NCBI GenBank assembly: GCA_050260355.1
Contig: JBLNBZ010000144.1
Coordinates: 1-20,763 of the forward strand
Reading direction: 5' to 3'
Source: CADEFX01 sp050260355
GTDB taxonomy: Bacteria; Pseudomonadota; Alphaproteobacteria; Rhizobiales; Hyphomicrobiaceae
Length of the DNA: 20,763 nucleotides
Below are positions 14,744 through 20,763 of this stretch, piece by piece. The position numbers and the translations under genes were made by a program. The notes beneath the pieces are model-generated. The model saw nothing but the letters and a program-made list of their open reading frames with translations. It was not told the origin of the DNA and did no database searches. Numbering within the stretch: position 1 is the stretch's first letter; the number at the start of each line of letters is the position of its first letter.

Positions 14744-16144
14744 CTACGATCTGCTCGGGGGTGCAGGCACCTCCATCGTGACCGCCGCCGGCAACTCGGC
14801 CTTCCGCTTGTGCGGCGCATCCGGATGCCAGCCGATGATGGACAGCATCACGAAAAAGCCGATGACGTAGGCGACCGCGACGTGCCAGCCGTTCTTGACC
14901 CACAGCCCGACCGATTTTGCCTCCGGAAACATGTTTGAGATCGCCACGCCGGCCGACGAGCCGAACCATATCATCGATCCGCCGAAGCCGACGGCATAGG
15001 CGAGGAAGCCCCAGTCGTAGCCGCCCTGCTTCAATGCGAGCGCGGTGAGCGGGATGTTGTCGAACACCGCGGACACGAAGCCGAGGCCGAGGGCCGTCGG
15101 CCAGGACGCCGCCGGCAGCTTCTCCACCGGCATGAGCGAGGCGCTGGTGACGAGCGCCAGCAGGAAGATCGTGCCCTTGAGGTTTTCCGGCAGCAGATTC
15201 CAATCCGGCTTGCGGATCAGGGCTGTCAGCAGCAATGCCGCCCACACGCCGAGACCGATCACCGGCAGCGCATCGAGCAGCGCCGGAAAGCGCACGTTCG
15301 CCCAGACGTTGGCGAGAATCGCCGCAATCAGAATGGCGAGCACGATCGCCGCCCGCGTCCAGTCGACCTTGAGCCCGGGCACCGGATCCCTGGCGATCGG
15401 CGAATAGCGTTGCTGCTGCATGGCCGCCGGAATGCCGCAAACGACCAGCGCCACGGTGGCTGCGATGAACGCCTCGGCCACGCTCAGCGGACTGACGCCA
15501 TCGATCCACATCATCGTCGTCGTCGTATCGCCGACGACGCTTCCCGAGCCGCCGGCGTTTGACGCCGCGACGATAGCCGCGACGTAGCCGATGTGAACCT
15601 TGCCCCGGAAGAGCTGTTGCGCCATGGCGCCGCCGATCAAGGCTGCAGCAATGTTATCGAGAAAGCTGGAAATGACGAACACGATGGCGAGAAGGACGAA
15701 GCAGCCCTTCCAGTCGTCAGGCAGAATGGCCGGCATGGCCTCCGGGACACGGCTCTTCTCGAAATGGCGGGCCAGCAGCGCGAAGCCCATCAGCAGCAGG
15801 AACAGGTTGGCGAGAACCACCCATTCGTGGCGCATGTGCTCGATCAGGCCGGGAACGCCCGGCCCGAACCTGAAGCCCGTGAACGCCAGCTTGTATGCGA
15901 TGATGGCGGCGAGACCCGTGATCGCCACGTTGAATGTGTGGTGGTGAAATACCGCAACGCCCAGCAGCGTCAGGCCGAACAGGATGAAGTCGACCGGGAT
16001 GCCGAGCAGATAGAGCGGCTCGGGCGATGCCTCTCCGGCGGCCGCCAGCGCGGGTCCCGTGATGAGCGCCATCAGCGCGGCGCAGCCGACAGCCGCCGCA
16101 GCCCTCCTTGACCAGACCTGGCACCGTATCGAACCCGCGTGCAT
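14744..16144 (-). CDS. nhaD: NhaD-type Na+/H+ antiporter (ion-transporter superfamily)
   Basis: This 466-residue polytopic membrane protein has an N-terminal signal-like segment ending GPALAAAGEAS, followed by about eleven to thirteen helices. NhaD landmarks are SSFLDNIAAALIGG (159-172), NAGGSGSVVGDTTTTMMW (196-213) and a second VFDNIPLTALAL loop in the C-terminal half. The DN and TTTTMMW motifs lie in the discontinuous helices that bind Na+ in this family. The expected role is Na+ extrusion in exchange for protons; related ArsB/CitM-type carriers share the fold, so ion choice is inferred. ATG 16144 has GGAGG at good spacing. The 112-base gap to the ATPase gene may separate two transcripts. 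Confidence 0.85.
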   Translation of the reverse strand: MHAGSIRCQVWSRRAAAAVGCAALMALITGPALAAAGEASPEPLYLLGIPVDFILFGLTLLGVAVFHHHTFNVAITGLAAIIAYKLAFTGFRFGPGVPGLIEHMRHEWVVLANLFLLLMGFALLARHFEKSRVPEAMPAILPDDWKGCFVLLAIVFVISSFLDNIAAALIGGAMAQQLFRGKVHIGYVAAIVAASNAGGSGSVVGDTTTTMMWIDGVSPLSVAEAFIAATVALVVCGIPAAMQQQRYSPIARDPVPGLKVDWTRAAIVLAILIAAILANVWANVRFPALLDALPVIGLGVWAALLLTALIRKPDWNLLPENLKGTIFLLALVTSASLMPVEKLPAASWPTALGLGFVSAVFDNIPLTALALKQGGYDWGFLAYAVGFGGSMIWFGSSAGVAISNMFPEAKSVGLWVKNGWHVAVAYVIGFFVMLSIIGWHPDAPHKRKAELPAAVTMEVPAPPSRS

Positions 16145-16342
16145 TCCGGCCGCCTCCCTCTTGTTATCCGCCCCGACCCGCGCGAAGCCCTTTTTAGTCC
16201 CAGCCCGGCCGCGTGGCCATGAACCGGCCTACACGGTCAGGCTCGGTTTGACCAGCGGGCGTCGCGGTCGCTCCAGGACTTAGCGTTCGGGATGGGGCTT
16301 CGCACAGGGCTCGAGGCCGGCCCTGCCGCGGCGATAGGCGGG

Positions 16343-17023
16343 CTACCTCCGCGCGCCGTCGCCGTAGCTCTCGAACTGCTCGGTCACGCGCTGCATCTCG
16401 GCATCGTCGAGCAGGATCGGGTCGCCCAGCGTGAGGACCTTGACGTACTGCTCCGCCAGATTCTCCACCTCCGCGGCAAGCTCGAGCGCCTTGCCGCACG
16501 TATCGCCGACGGCGATCTGTCCATGGTTGGCCATCAAGCAGGCATCCCGATCTTTCAAGCCCTTGGCTATGTGGCGTGCGAGCTCCTTGCTGCCGAACGT
16601 CGCGTAAGGCACCAGGGGCACGTCGTTGCCGCCGGCGACGGCGACCATGTAGTGGAAGGCCGGTATCGACTTGCCTGCGCAAGCAAGCACCGTCGCGTGC
16701 AGCGAATGTGTGTGCACGACGCCTCCGATATCCGGCCGCGCGCGATAGGCGGCGAGATGGAAACGCCACTCCGTTGAAGGCTTCTTCTGCCCGGCCGTCA
16801 CCGCGCCGTCATCCCCCACGAACACGATATCGGCGGGAAGTATCGACGCGTAGGTCTGGCCGGACGGCGTGATCAGCATGCCGTCGCGGAACCGGCGCGA
16901 TACGTTGCCCGATCGTCCCGGCGACAGGCCGCGGCGGCTCATGGCAAGCGCAGTCTCCAGCACCTCGCGGCGTGCGCGATCCTCAGCCTCGCGCCAGGCT
17001 GCTCCGTCATCTGGGTCGTCCAT
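16343..17023 (-). CDS. Class II aldolase/adducin-family protein
   Basis: This 226-residue zinc aldolase-type enzyme matches L-fuculose-1-phosphate aldolase with a +12 offset. The catalytic Glu is E85 (PSTEW), and the zinc ligands are H104 and H106 (HTHSLHA) and H167 (MANHG). The phosphate-binding segment SGNVSRR at 38-44 and TPSG at 52-55 are present. Family members cleave sugar phosphates, epimerise ribulose-5-phosphate, dehydrate methylthioribulose-1-phosphate (MtnB) or cleave 5-deoxyribulose-1-phosphate. ATG 17023 has GGGGAG upstream. It is divergent from the CobW-type gene with a 79-base gap. mtnA lies about 3 kb away, which makes a salvage-pathway role possible but unproven. Confidence 0.88.
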   Translation of the reverse strand: MDDPDDGAAWREAEDRARREVLETALAMSRRGLSPGRSGNVSRRFRDGMLITPSGQTYASILPADIVFVGDDGAVTAGQKKPSTEWRFHLAAYRARPDIGGVVHTHSLHATVLACAGKSIPAFHYMVAVAGGNDVPLVPYATFGSKELARHIAKGLKDRDACLMANHGQIAVGDTCGKALELAAEVENLAEQYVKVLTLGDPILLDDAEMQRVTEQFESYGDGARR

Positions 17024-17049
17024 GTTTCTCTCCCCTTCTTGACCCGGAA

Positions 17050-17077
17050 AAGATACTCTGGATCAGGTACCTCGCAA
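17050..17077 (-). promoter_or_regulatory. Candidate promoter for the class II aldolase
   Basis: On the minus strand, TTGCGA (17072-17077) and TATCTT (17050-17055) are spaced by 16 bases, giving a short leader before ATG 17023. Each hexamer matches consensus at four of six positions. No Zur-like palindrome is visible in the 79-base divergent gap. Confidence 0.3.
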
Positions 17078-17102
17078 CGGGCACATTCCAAAAGGGTTGA
17101 TC

Positions 17103-18188
17103 ATGGCAACCGGCATACCCTTGACCGTCCTGACGGGCTTTCTCGGGTCGGGCAAGACCACCCTCCTGAAGCGTCTCATTGCCGATCCGGCGATGGCCGG
17201 CACTGCCGTCCTCATCAACGAGTTCGGCGAGATCGGCATCGATGACGCATTGATCGAGAAAGTCGATGACGACGCAGTACTACTATCGTCGGGGTGCGCC
17301 TGCTGCGCCGTGCGCGGCGACCTCGTCGCGGCGCTCGAGAAGATGCACACCAAGTCGCTCTGGGGCGACATTCCGCCGATGCGGCGCGCGGTCATCGAGA
17401 CGACCGGGCTCGCCGATCCGGCTCCCATCGTGCACACGCTGATGACCGAGGAAAGCCTCTATCGCATCTATCAGCTCGACGCCGTCGTAACCACCGTCGA
17501 TGGACAGTTGGCCTTGCGCCAGCTCGACGAGCATTTCGAGCCTGCCAAGCAGATTGCGATCGCCGACCGGCTGGTGCTGACCAAGACCGACGTGGCCGAC
17601 CCGCAAAGCGTCGCCCGCCTCGAGGCGCGTCTCAGGGCGCTGAACCGCGCCGCGCCGATCCTGCATGCCGTCAAAGGCGACATCGCCCCGTCTGAGCTGA
17701 TCGGCGTGGGGGCGCACGAGCCCGCGATCGCCGGCGCCGACCCTGAACGGTGGCTCGCCGCGGACAAGCACGCACGCACCGCGCATCCGCACGATCATGC
17801 GCACGCCGGCCACGATCACGCACACGACTGCGACGGCGCCGACTGCGACCATCCCGATCACCATCACGGCCACCTGCACGGCATCCAGTCGTTCTGCCTG
17901 ACCTTCAGCGATCCCCTCGACGGCTCGGAGCTGTCGAACGCGCTGCAGCTCCTGGCCCAGCTCTACGGCGGAAAACTCTTGCGCGTCAAAGGCATCGTCA
18001 ACGTCAAGGATCAACCCAAGCCATTCGTCATTCACGGCGTGCAGCACATCTTCTATCCGCCGGATGCGCTGCAGCAATGGCCGGACGGCGCACGCACCTC
18101 GCGCATGGTCTTCATCACCAAGGATCTGTCCGAGGAGACCCTGCGCCGGCATTTCAAGCCGTTCATCGGAGAGGCCCTCGCCGCCTAG
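17103..18188 (+). CDS. CobW/COG0523 metal-chaperone GTPase with His-rich loop
   Basis: This 361-residue GTPase carries Walker A GFLGSGKT at 12-19, the metal-binding CxCC motif (C65, C67, C68 in GCACCAVRGD), Walker B-type ETTGLADP at 99-106 and a TKTD guanine motif at 160-163. A His-rich loop follows at 223-259, and then a CobW C-terminal domain. COG0523 proteins deliver Zn2+, Co2+ or other metals to client enzymes. I chose ATG 17103 with AAAGGG six bases upstream; a TTG two codons earlier is also in frame. It is divergent from the aldolase, which is itself a predicted zinc enzyme, but a client relation is only a guess. It is convergent with the DUF6644 gene, 22 bases away. Confidence 0.93.
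   Translation: MATGIPLTVLTGFLGSGKTTLLKRLIADPAMAGTAVLINEFGEIGIDDALIEKVDDDAVLLSSGCACCAVRGDLVAALEKMHTKSLWGDIPPMRRAVIETTGLADPAPIVHTLMTEESLYRIYQLDAVVTTVDGQLALRQLDEHFEPAKQIAIADRLVLTKTDVADPQSVARLEARLRALNRAAPILHAVKGDIAPSELIGVGAHEPAIAGADPERWLAADKHARTAHPHDHAHAGHDHAHDCDGADCDHPDHHHGHLHGIQSFCLTFSDPLDGSELSNALQLLAQLYGGKLLRVKGIVNVKDQPKPFVIHGVQHIFYPPDALQQWPDGARTSRMVFITKDLSEETLRRHFKPFIGEALAA
17769..17879 (+). other. His-rich metal-binding loop coding region
   Basis: Residues 223-259 of the CobW-type protein contain 14 His, 2 Cys and several Asp in 37 positions, including HPHDHAHAGHDHAH and HPDHHHGHLH. Such loops are common in zinc- or nickel-handling GTPases and suggest metal storage or sensing. Confidence 0.9.
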
Positions 18189-18210
18189 CCGACCGCCGGA
18201 GCACCCGCGC

Positions 18211-18702
18211 TCAGAAGTACGCGATCAGCCGGCCGCAGGCGGCGACCGAGACCCAGATCATGAGCGAGAAGACCGCGGCCGCCCGCAAGCGCCACGGGAA
18301 CGGCTCGGAAGGCTTCGTCTCCTTCAAGGCGCGCCGGAGCGGCCCACCGACCAGCAGCGCATTGGCGATCCCCAGCCCGATCAGCGCAGCCTTGATCTGA
18401 AACACGGGATTCATGGCGACATGGCTCGCCTCGGCGGTGAACAGTACCGACCCCGTGACAGCCATCAGCAGAAGACCCGTGACGGCAGCACGCCGCGCGA
18501 AGCGAACGATGGTCGAAGGCGCGGCCGCGCGCAGCGCTCCGAGCAGGGCGAGATCCATCACGCTCACCGCGCCGGCGAATACGAACAGCGCCACGATGTG
18601 GCCGACGTTGGCGGTCGGATAGGCCCACACCGACTGACGGATGCCGGCGGCGAAGGCAGACTGCTCGAGCGCGACCAGGAACCCCGGGGCCTCGGCCAGC
18701 AT
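18211..18702 (-). CDS. DUF6644-like membrane protein
   Basis: This 163-residue integral membrane protein has about four hydrophobic helices, at roughly 30-52 (ANVGHIVALFVFAGAV), 68-90, 105-125 and 140-158. It resembles DUF6644 proteins, whose function is unknown. ATG 18702 shares its A with the TGA of the upstream DUF6152 gene (TGATG), indicating translational coupling. A longer ORF reaching 18873 overlaps the DUF6152 coding region and has an implausible charged leader. Conserved-looking His residues (H34, and H in EASHVAMNP) could bind haem, but that is speculation. It ends 22 bases from the convergent CobW-type gene. Confidence 0.75.
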   Translation of the reverse strand: MLAEAPGFLVALEQSAFAAGIRQSVWAYPTANVGHIVALFVFAGAVSVMDLALLGALRAAAPSTIVRFARRAAVTGLLLMAVTGSVLFTAEASHVAMNPVFQIKAALIGLGIANALLVGGPLRRALKETKPSEPFPWRLRAAAVFSLMIWVSVAACGRLIAYF

Positions 18703-19052
18703 CAGCGCATCTCGACCGTCTTGCCGTCGACCGTGATGCGCTCGGCCCGCATCTCGTCTCTCTCGACCGTCGAGGGATAGCCGTAGGCCGAGATGGTCTT
18801 GCCCACCGCGATCAGCTCGGCGCTCGCACCGCGCCCCAGCATGCGCGAGGTCGGCGCCAGCGTCACGGTCCATACCTTGTCGGGCGCCTGCACGGTAACG
18901 GTCGCATGCGGATTTTCGAACTTCGAGGTCAGGATCCTGCCGGCGACCGTGACGGGCTTCGACGCATCGTAGCTGCCCCAGCCGTGATGCGCGGCCACCG
19001 GAAACGCGAGTACAAGCGCAATGAGCGCAAGTGCACCGATCATCTTGGGCAT
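18702..19052 (-). CDS. DUF6152 family exported protein
   Basis: This 116-residue protein has a clear Sec signal, MPKMIGALALIALVLAFPVAAHH, cleaved near VAA. The mature part begins HHGWGSYDASKPVTVAGRI and is mostly beta-strand (PHATVTVQ, VWTVTLAP), typical of DUF6152. Its function is unknown. GAGGAGG seven bases before ATG 19052 supports the start. It lies 28 bases after the nicotinamidase gene and overlaps the DUF6644 gene by one base, so a run mtnA-pncA-DUF6152-DUF6644 may share a transcript. Confidence 0.85.
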   Translation of the reverse strand: MPKMIGALALIALVLAFPVAAHHGWGSYDASKPVTVAGRILTSKFENPHATVTVQAPDKVWTVTLAPTSRMLGRGASAELIAVGKTISAYGYPSTVERDEMRAERITVDGKTVEMR

Positions 19053-19080
19053 CCCTGACCTCCTCGCCTAACCGCAGCGC

Positions 19081-19704
19081 TCAGCTATCATATCCGAACC
19101 GCGCGCGTGTGACGCCGGCGGCCTGCATCTCGGTCCATGCCCTGTCGATACTGCCGCCCGTGTCGATGCCGCGGCAAGCGTCCTCGATGACGGTCGCCTC
19201 GAAGCCGAGCCTGCGGGCATCGAGCGCCGTCCAGGCCACGCAGAAGTCGGTGGCAAGGCCCACGATGTAGCATCGCTCGATGCCGCGTCCCCGCAGGTAG
19301 CCCTCGAGCCCGGTCGACGTCCTGCGGTCGGCTTCCAGAAAGGCCGAGTAGCTGTCGACGCCTTTGCGATAGCCCTTGCGCACGATCATCTGTGCATGCG
19401 GCACATCGAGCTCAGCGTGCAGGGCCGCGCCATGGGTGCCCTGCACGCAGTGATCGGGCCAGAGCACCTGGGTGCCGTAGTCGAGCTCGACGGTCTCGAA
19501 CGGCCTTCGGTCGGCGTGGCTGGAGGCGAAAGACGCATGGCCCGCGGGATGCCAGTCCTGGGTCAGGACGACGTTCTCGAACCGCCGCGCAAGCCGGTTG
19601 ATGGCCGCAATCACCTCATCTCCCCGGGGGACGGCGAGCGCGCCACCCGGCATGAAGTCGTTCTGCACATCGACGATGATCAGTACGGACCGCGGATCGA
19701 TCAT
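19081..19704 (-). CDS. pncA: Nicotinamidase (isochorismatase-like hydrolase, PncA-type)
   Basis: This 207-residue cytoplasmic amidase converts nicotinamide to nicotinate in NAD+ salvage. The catalytic triad is visible as D12 (VDVQNDF), K110 (VRKGYR) and C155 (GLATDFCV). The metal site DxHxxxH is D50, H52 and H56 (QDWHPAGH). The insert WPDHCVQGT is typical of PncA and separates it from generic isochorismatases. I chose ATG 19704 with AGGAG ten bases upstream; the ORF extension to 19776 adds an atypical leader. It is 110 bases downstream of mtnA. Length and motifs fit the family well. Confidence 0.9.
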   Translation of the reverse strand: MIDPRSVLIIVDVQNDFMPGGALAVPRGDEVIAAINRLARRFENVVLTQDWHPAGHASFASSHADRRPFETVELDYGTQVLWPDHCVQGTHGAALHAELDVPHAQMIVRKGYRKGVDSYSAFLEADRRTSTGLEGYLRGRGIERCYIVGLATDFCVAWTALDARRLGFEATVIEDACRGIDTGGSIDRAWTEMQAAGVTRARFGYDS

Positions 19705-19814
19705 GGAACTCGTGCTCCTTGCAGAATTGGGAGCTGGGCCGTGGAGGATAATCGGTTGAGCGGCGCATGGCTTCAAGATGAGGACGCGCAGATTGGACGG
19801 CAGTTCCCGCAGCT

Positions 19815-20763
19815 TCAGCCCTTTTGCTCCGGGTACAACGCGCGCAGCGCTTCACGCGAGGCCTGCACCACCCCGCGCTCCGTAATGAGGCCGGTGACGA
19901 GACGGGCCGGCGTCACGTCGAACGCAGGATTGGCCGCCGACGCTCCGCGTGGCGCAATCTCGACCGGCACGATCTCGCCCGACGCGGTTCTCCCGGTCAT
20001 GACCAGCACCTCGTCGGACGAGCGCTCCTCGATCGGGATCTCAGCGCCGTCCTTCAATGTCCAGTCGATAGTGGAATGGGGCAGCGCCACGTAGAACGGC
20101 ACGCCCGTATCCTTGGCGGCCAGCGCCTTCAGATAGGTGCCGATCTTGTTGGCGACATCGCCGTTGGCGGTCACACGATCGGTACCGACGATGACGAGGT
20201 CCACTTGCCCGCGCTGCATCAGGTGGCCGCCCGCGTTGTCCGCAATGATGGTGTGCGGCACGCCGTGCGCGCCGAGCTCGAAGGCCGTCAGCGCCGCCCC
20301 CTGATTGCGCGGTCGCGTCTCGTCGACCCAGACATGGATCGGGACGCCCTTGTCATGCGCCTGGTAGATGGGCGACGTGGCCGTCCCCCAATCGACGCAG
20401 GCCAGCCACCCGGCGTTGCAGTGCGTGAGGACATTGACGGGGCCGCCCCGTTTGCCTGCCGCTATCTCCTCGATCAGCGCGAGCCCATGGATGCCGATCC
20501 GCCGGTTGGTCTCCGCGTCCTCGTCGCAGATCTCGCCCGCACGCGCGTAGGCCGCAGCCACGCGCCGCTCGCGCGGCAAGTTGCGCACGGCCTGGCGCAT
20601 CTCATCGAGAGCCCAGCGCAGATTGATTGCCGTCGGCCGCTGCCTGGCAAGCAGATCGATGGCCTGGTCGAGCGCCTCGTCGGACGCATCCCGCCGCAGC
20701 GCCAGGCAGACGCCATAGGCAGCCGCAGCCCCGATCAGCGGCGCACCGCGCACCTGCATGGTC
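19815..20763 (-). CDS. mtnA: S-methyl-5-thioribose-1-phosphate isomerase, 5' end outside the window
   Basis: This gene is cut by the window edge. The visible 315 residues start inside the conserved TMQVRGAPLIGAAAAYG block, so about 45-48 N-terminal residues are missing. Met 20759 is therefore internal and not the start. The catalytic Cys lies in LTHCNAGWLA and the catalytic Asp in GTDRVTANGD. With a 46-residue offset they match Cys160 and Asp240 of the Bacillus enzyme. Fold and motifs are of the eIF-2B alpha/MtnA family. The enzyme turns methylthioribose-1-phosphate (or 5-deoxyribose-1-phosphate) into the ribulose form during methylthioadenosine salvage. The other mtn genes are not in view. 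Confidence 0.92.
   Translation of the reverse strand, partial: TMQVRGAPLIGAAAAYGVCLALRRDASDEALDQAIDLLARQRPTAINLRWALDEMRQAVRNLPRERRVAAAYARAGEICDEDAETNRRIGIHGLALIEEIAAGKRGGPVNVLTHCNAGWLACVDWGTATSPIYQAHDKGVPIHVWVDETRPRNQGAALTAFELGAHGVPHTIIADNAGGHLMQRGQVDLVIVGTDRVTANGDVANKIGTYLKALAAKDTGVPFYVALPHSTIDWTLKDGAEIPIEERSSDEVLVMTGRTASGEIVPVEIAPRGASAANPAFDVTPARLVTGLITERGVVQASREALRALYPEQKG

Noticed and set aside
16305..16325. CAGGGC/GCCCTG hairpin just downstream of the aldolase stop
   Set aside because: The six-pair stem has no T-run on the minus strand and such hairpins are common by chance in GC-rich DNA.
18703..18873. Longer start for the DUF6644-like protein
   Set aside because: It would read through the DUF6152 coding region in another frame and adds an Arg/Asp-rich leader unlike a membrane protein N terminus.

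Overview
The window is GC-rich, with dense, mostly minus-strand operons and alphaproteobacterial gene families. These include FbpB/PotA-type ABC transport genes, tandem NitT/TauT-type binding proteins, DUF6152/DUF6644 proteins, and helix-hairpin-helix modules like those on rhizobial NuoE C-termini. A member of the Hyphomicrobiales (Rhizobiales) is the best guess. This is inferred from gene content, because no rRNA or other marker is present. No tRNA, rRNA, CRISPR array, insertion sequence or phage gene was seen. Coding density is very high and no gene-free stretch exceeds 300 bases.

Region 1 (84-4785, minus) is the most unusual part. A good promoter candidate precedes three genes. The first is an inner-membrane-anchored protein with four ~118-residue BON-like units and a C-terminal OmpA peptidoglycan-binding domain. 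The second is a 35-residue single-span membrane protein. The third is a membrane-anchored protein with a Pro/Gln/Ala-rich stalk and four helix-hairpin-helix-like modules spaced almost exactly 146 residues apart. The layout parallels arfABC (Rv0899-Rv0901) of Mycobacterium tuberculosis, but with a much larger third protein. Charge distribution suggests the OmpA part faces the periplasm and the helix-hairpin-helix array faces the cytoplasm.

Region 2 (4841-6715) holds a beta-hydroxyacid dehydrogenase (minus) divergent from an AHL-lactonase-like metallo-beta-lactamase protein (plus).

Region 3 (6733-16144, minus) is a long co-directional run. In transcription order it encodes an NhaD-type Na+/H+ antiporter, a PotA/FbpC-type ATPase, a Tat-exported binding protein, a fused two-domain FbpB-type permease, an SDR dehydrogenase, a fumarylacetoacetate-hydrolase-family enzyme, and two paralogous orphan NitT/TauT-type binding proteins. 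It looks like an uptake-plus-catabolism locus for an organic acid rather than an iron locus.

Region 4 (16343-20763) holds a class II aldolase divergent from a His-rich CobW-type metal-chaperone GTPase. A minus-strand run follows: mtnA (cut by the window edge), a pncA-like nicotinamidase, a DUF6152 exported protein and a DUF6644 membrane protein. MtnA and the class II aldolase are both enzyme types used in methylthioadenosine or 5-deoxy-sugar salvage.
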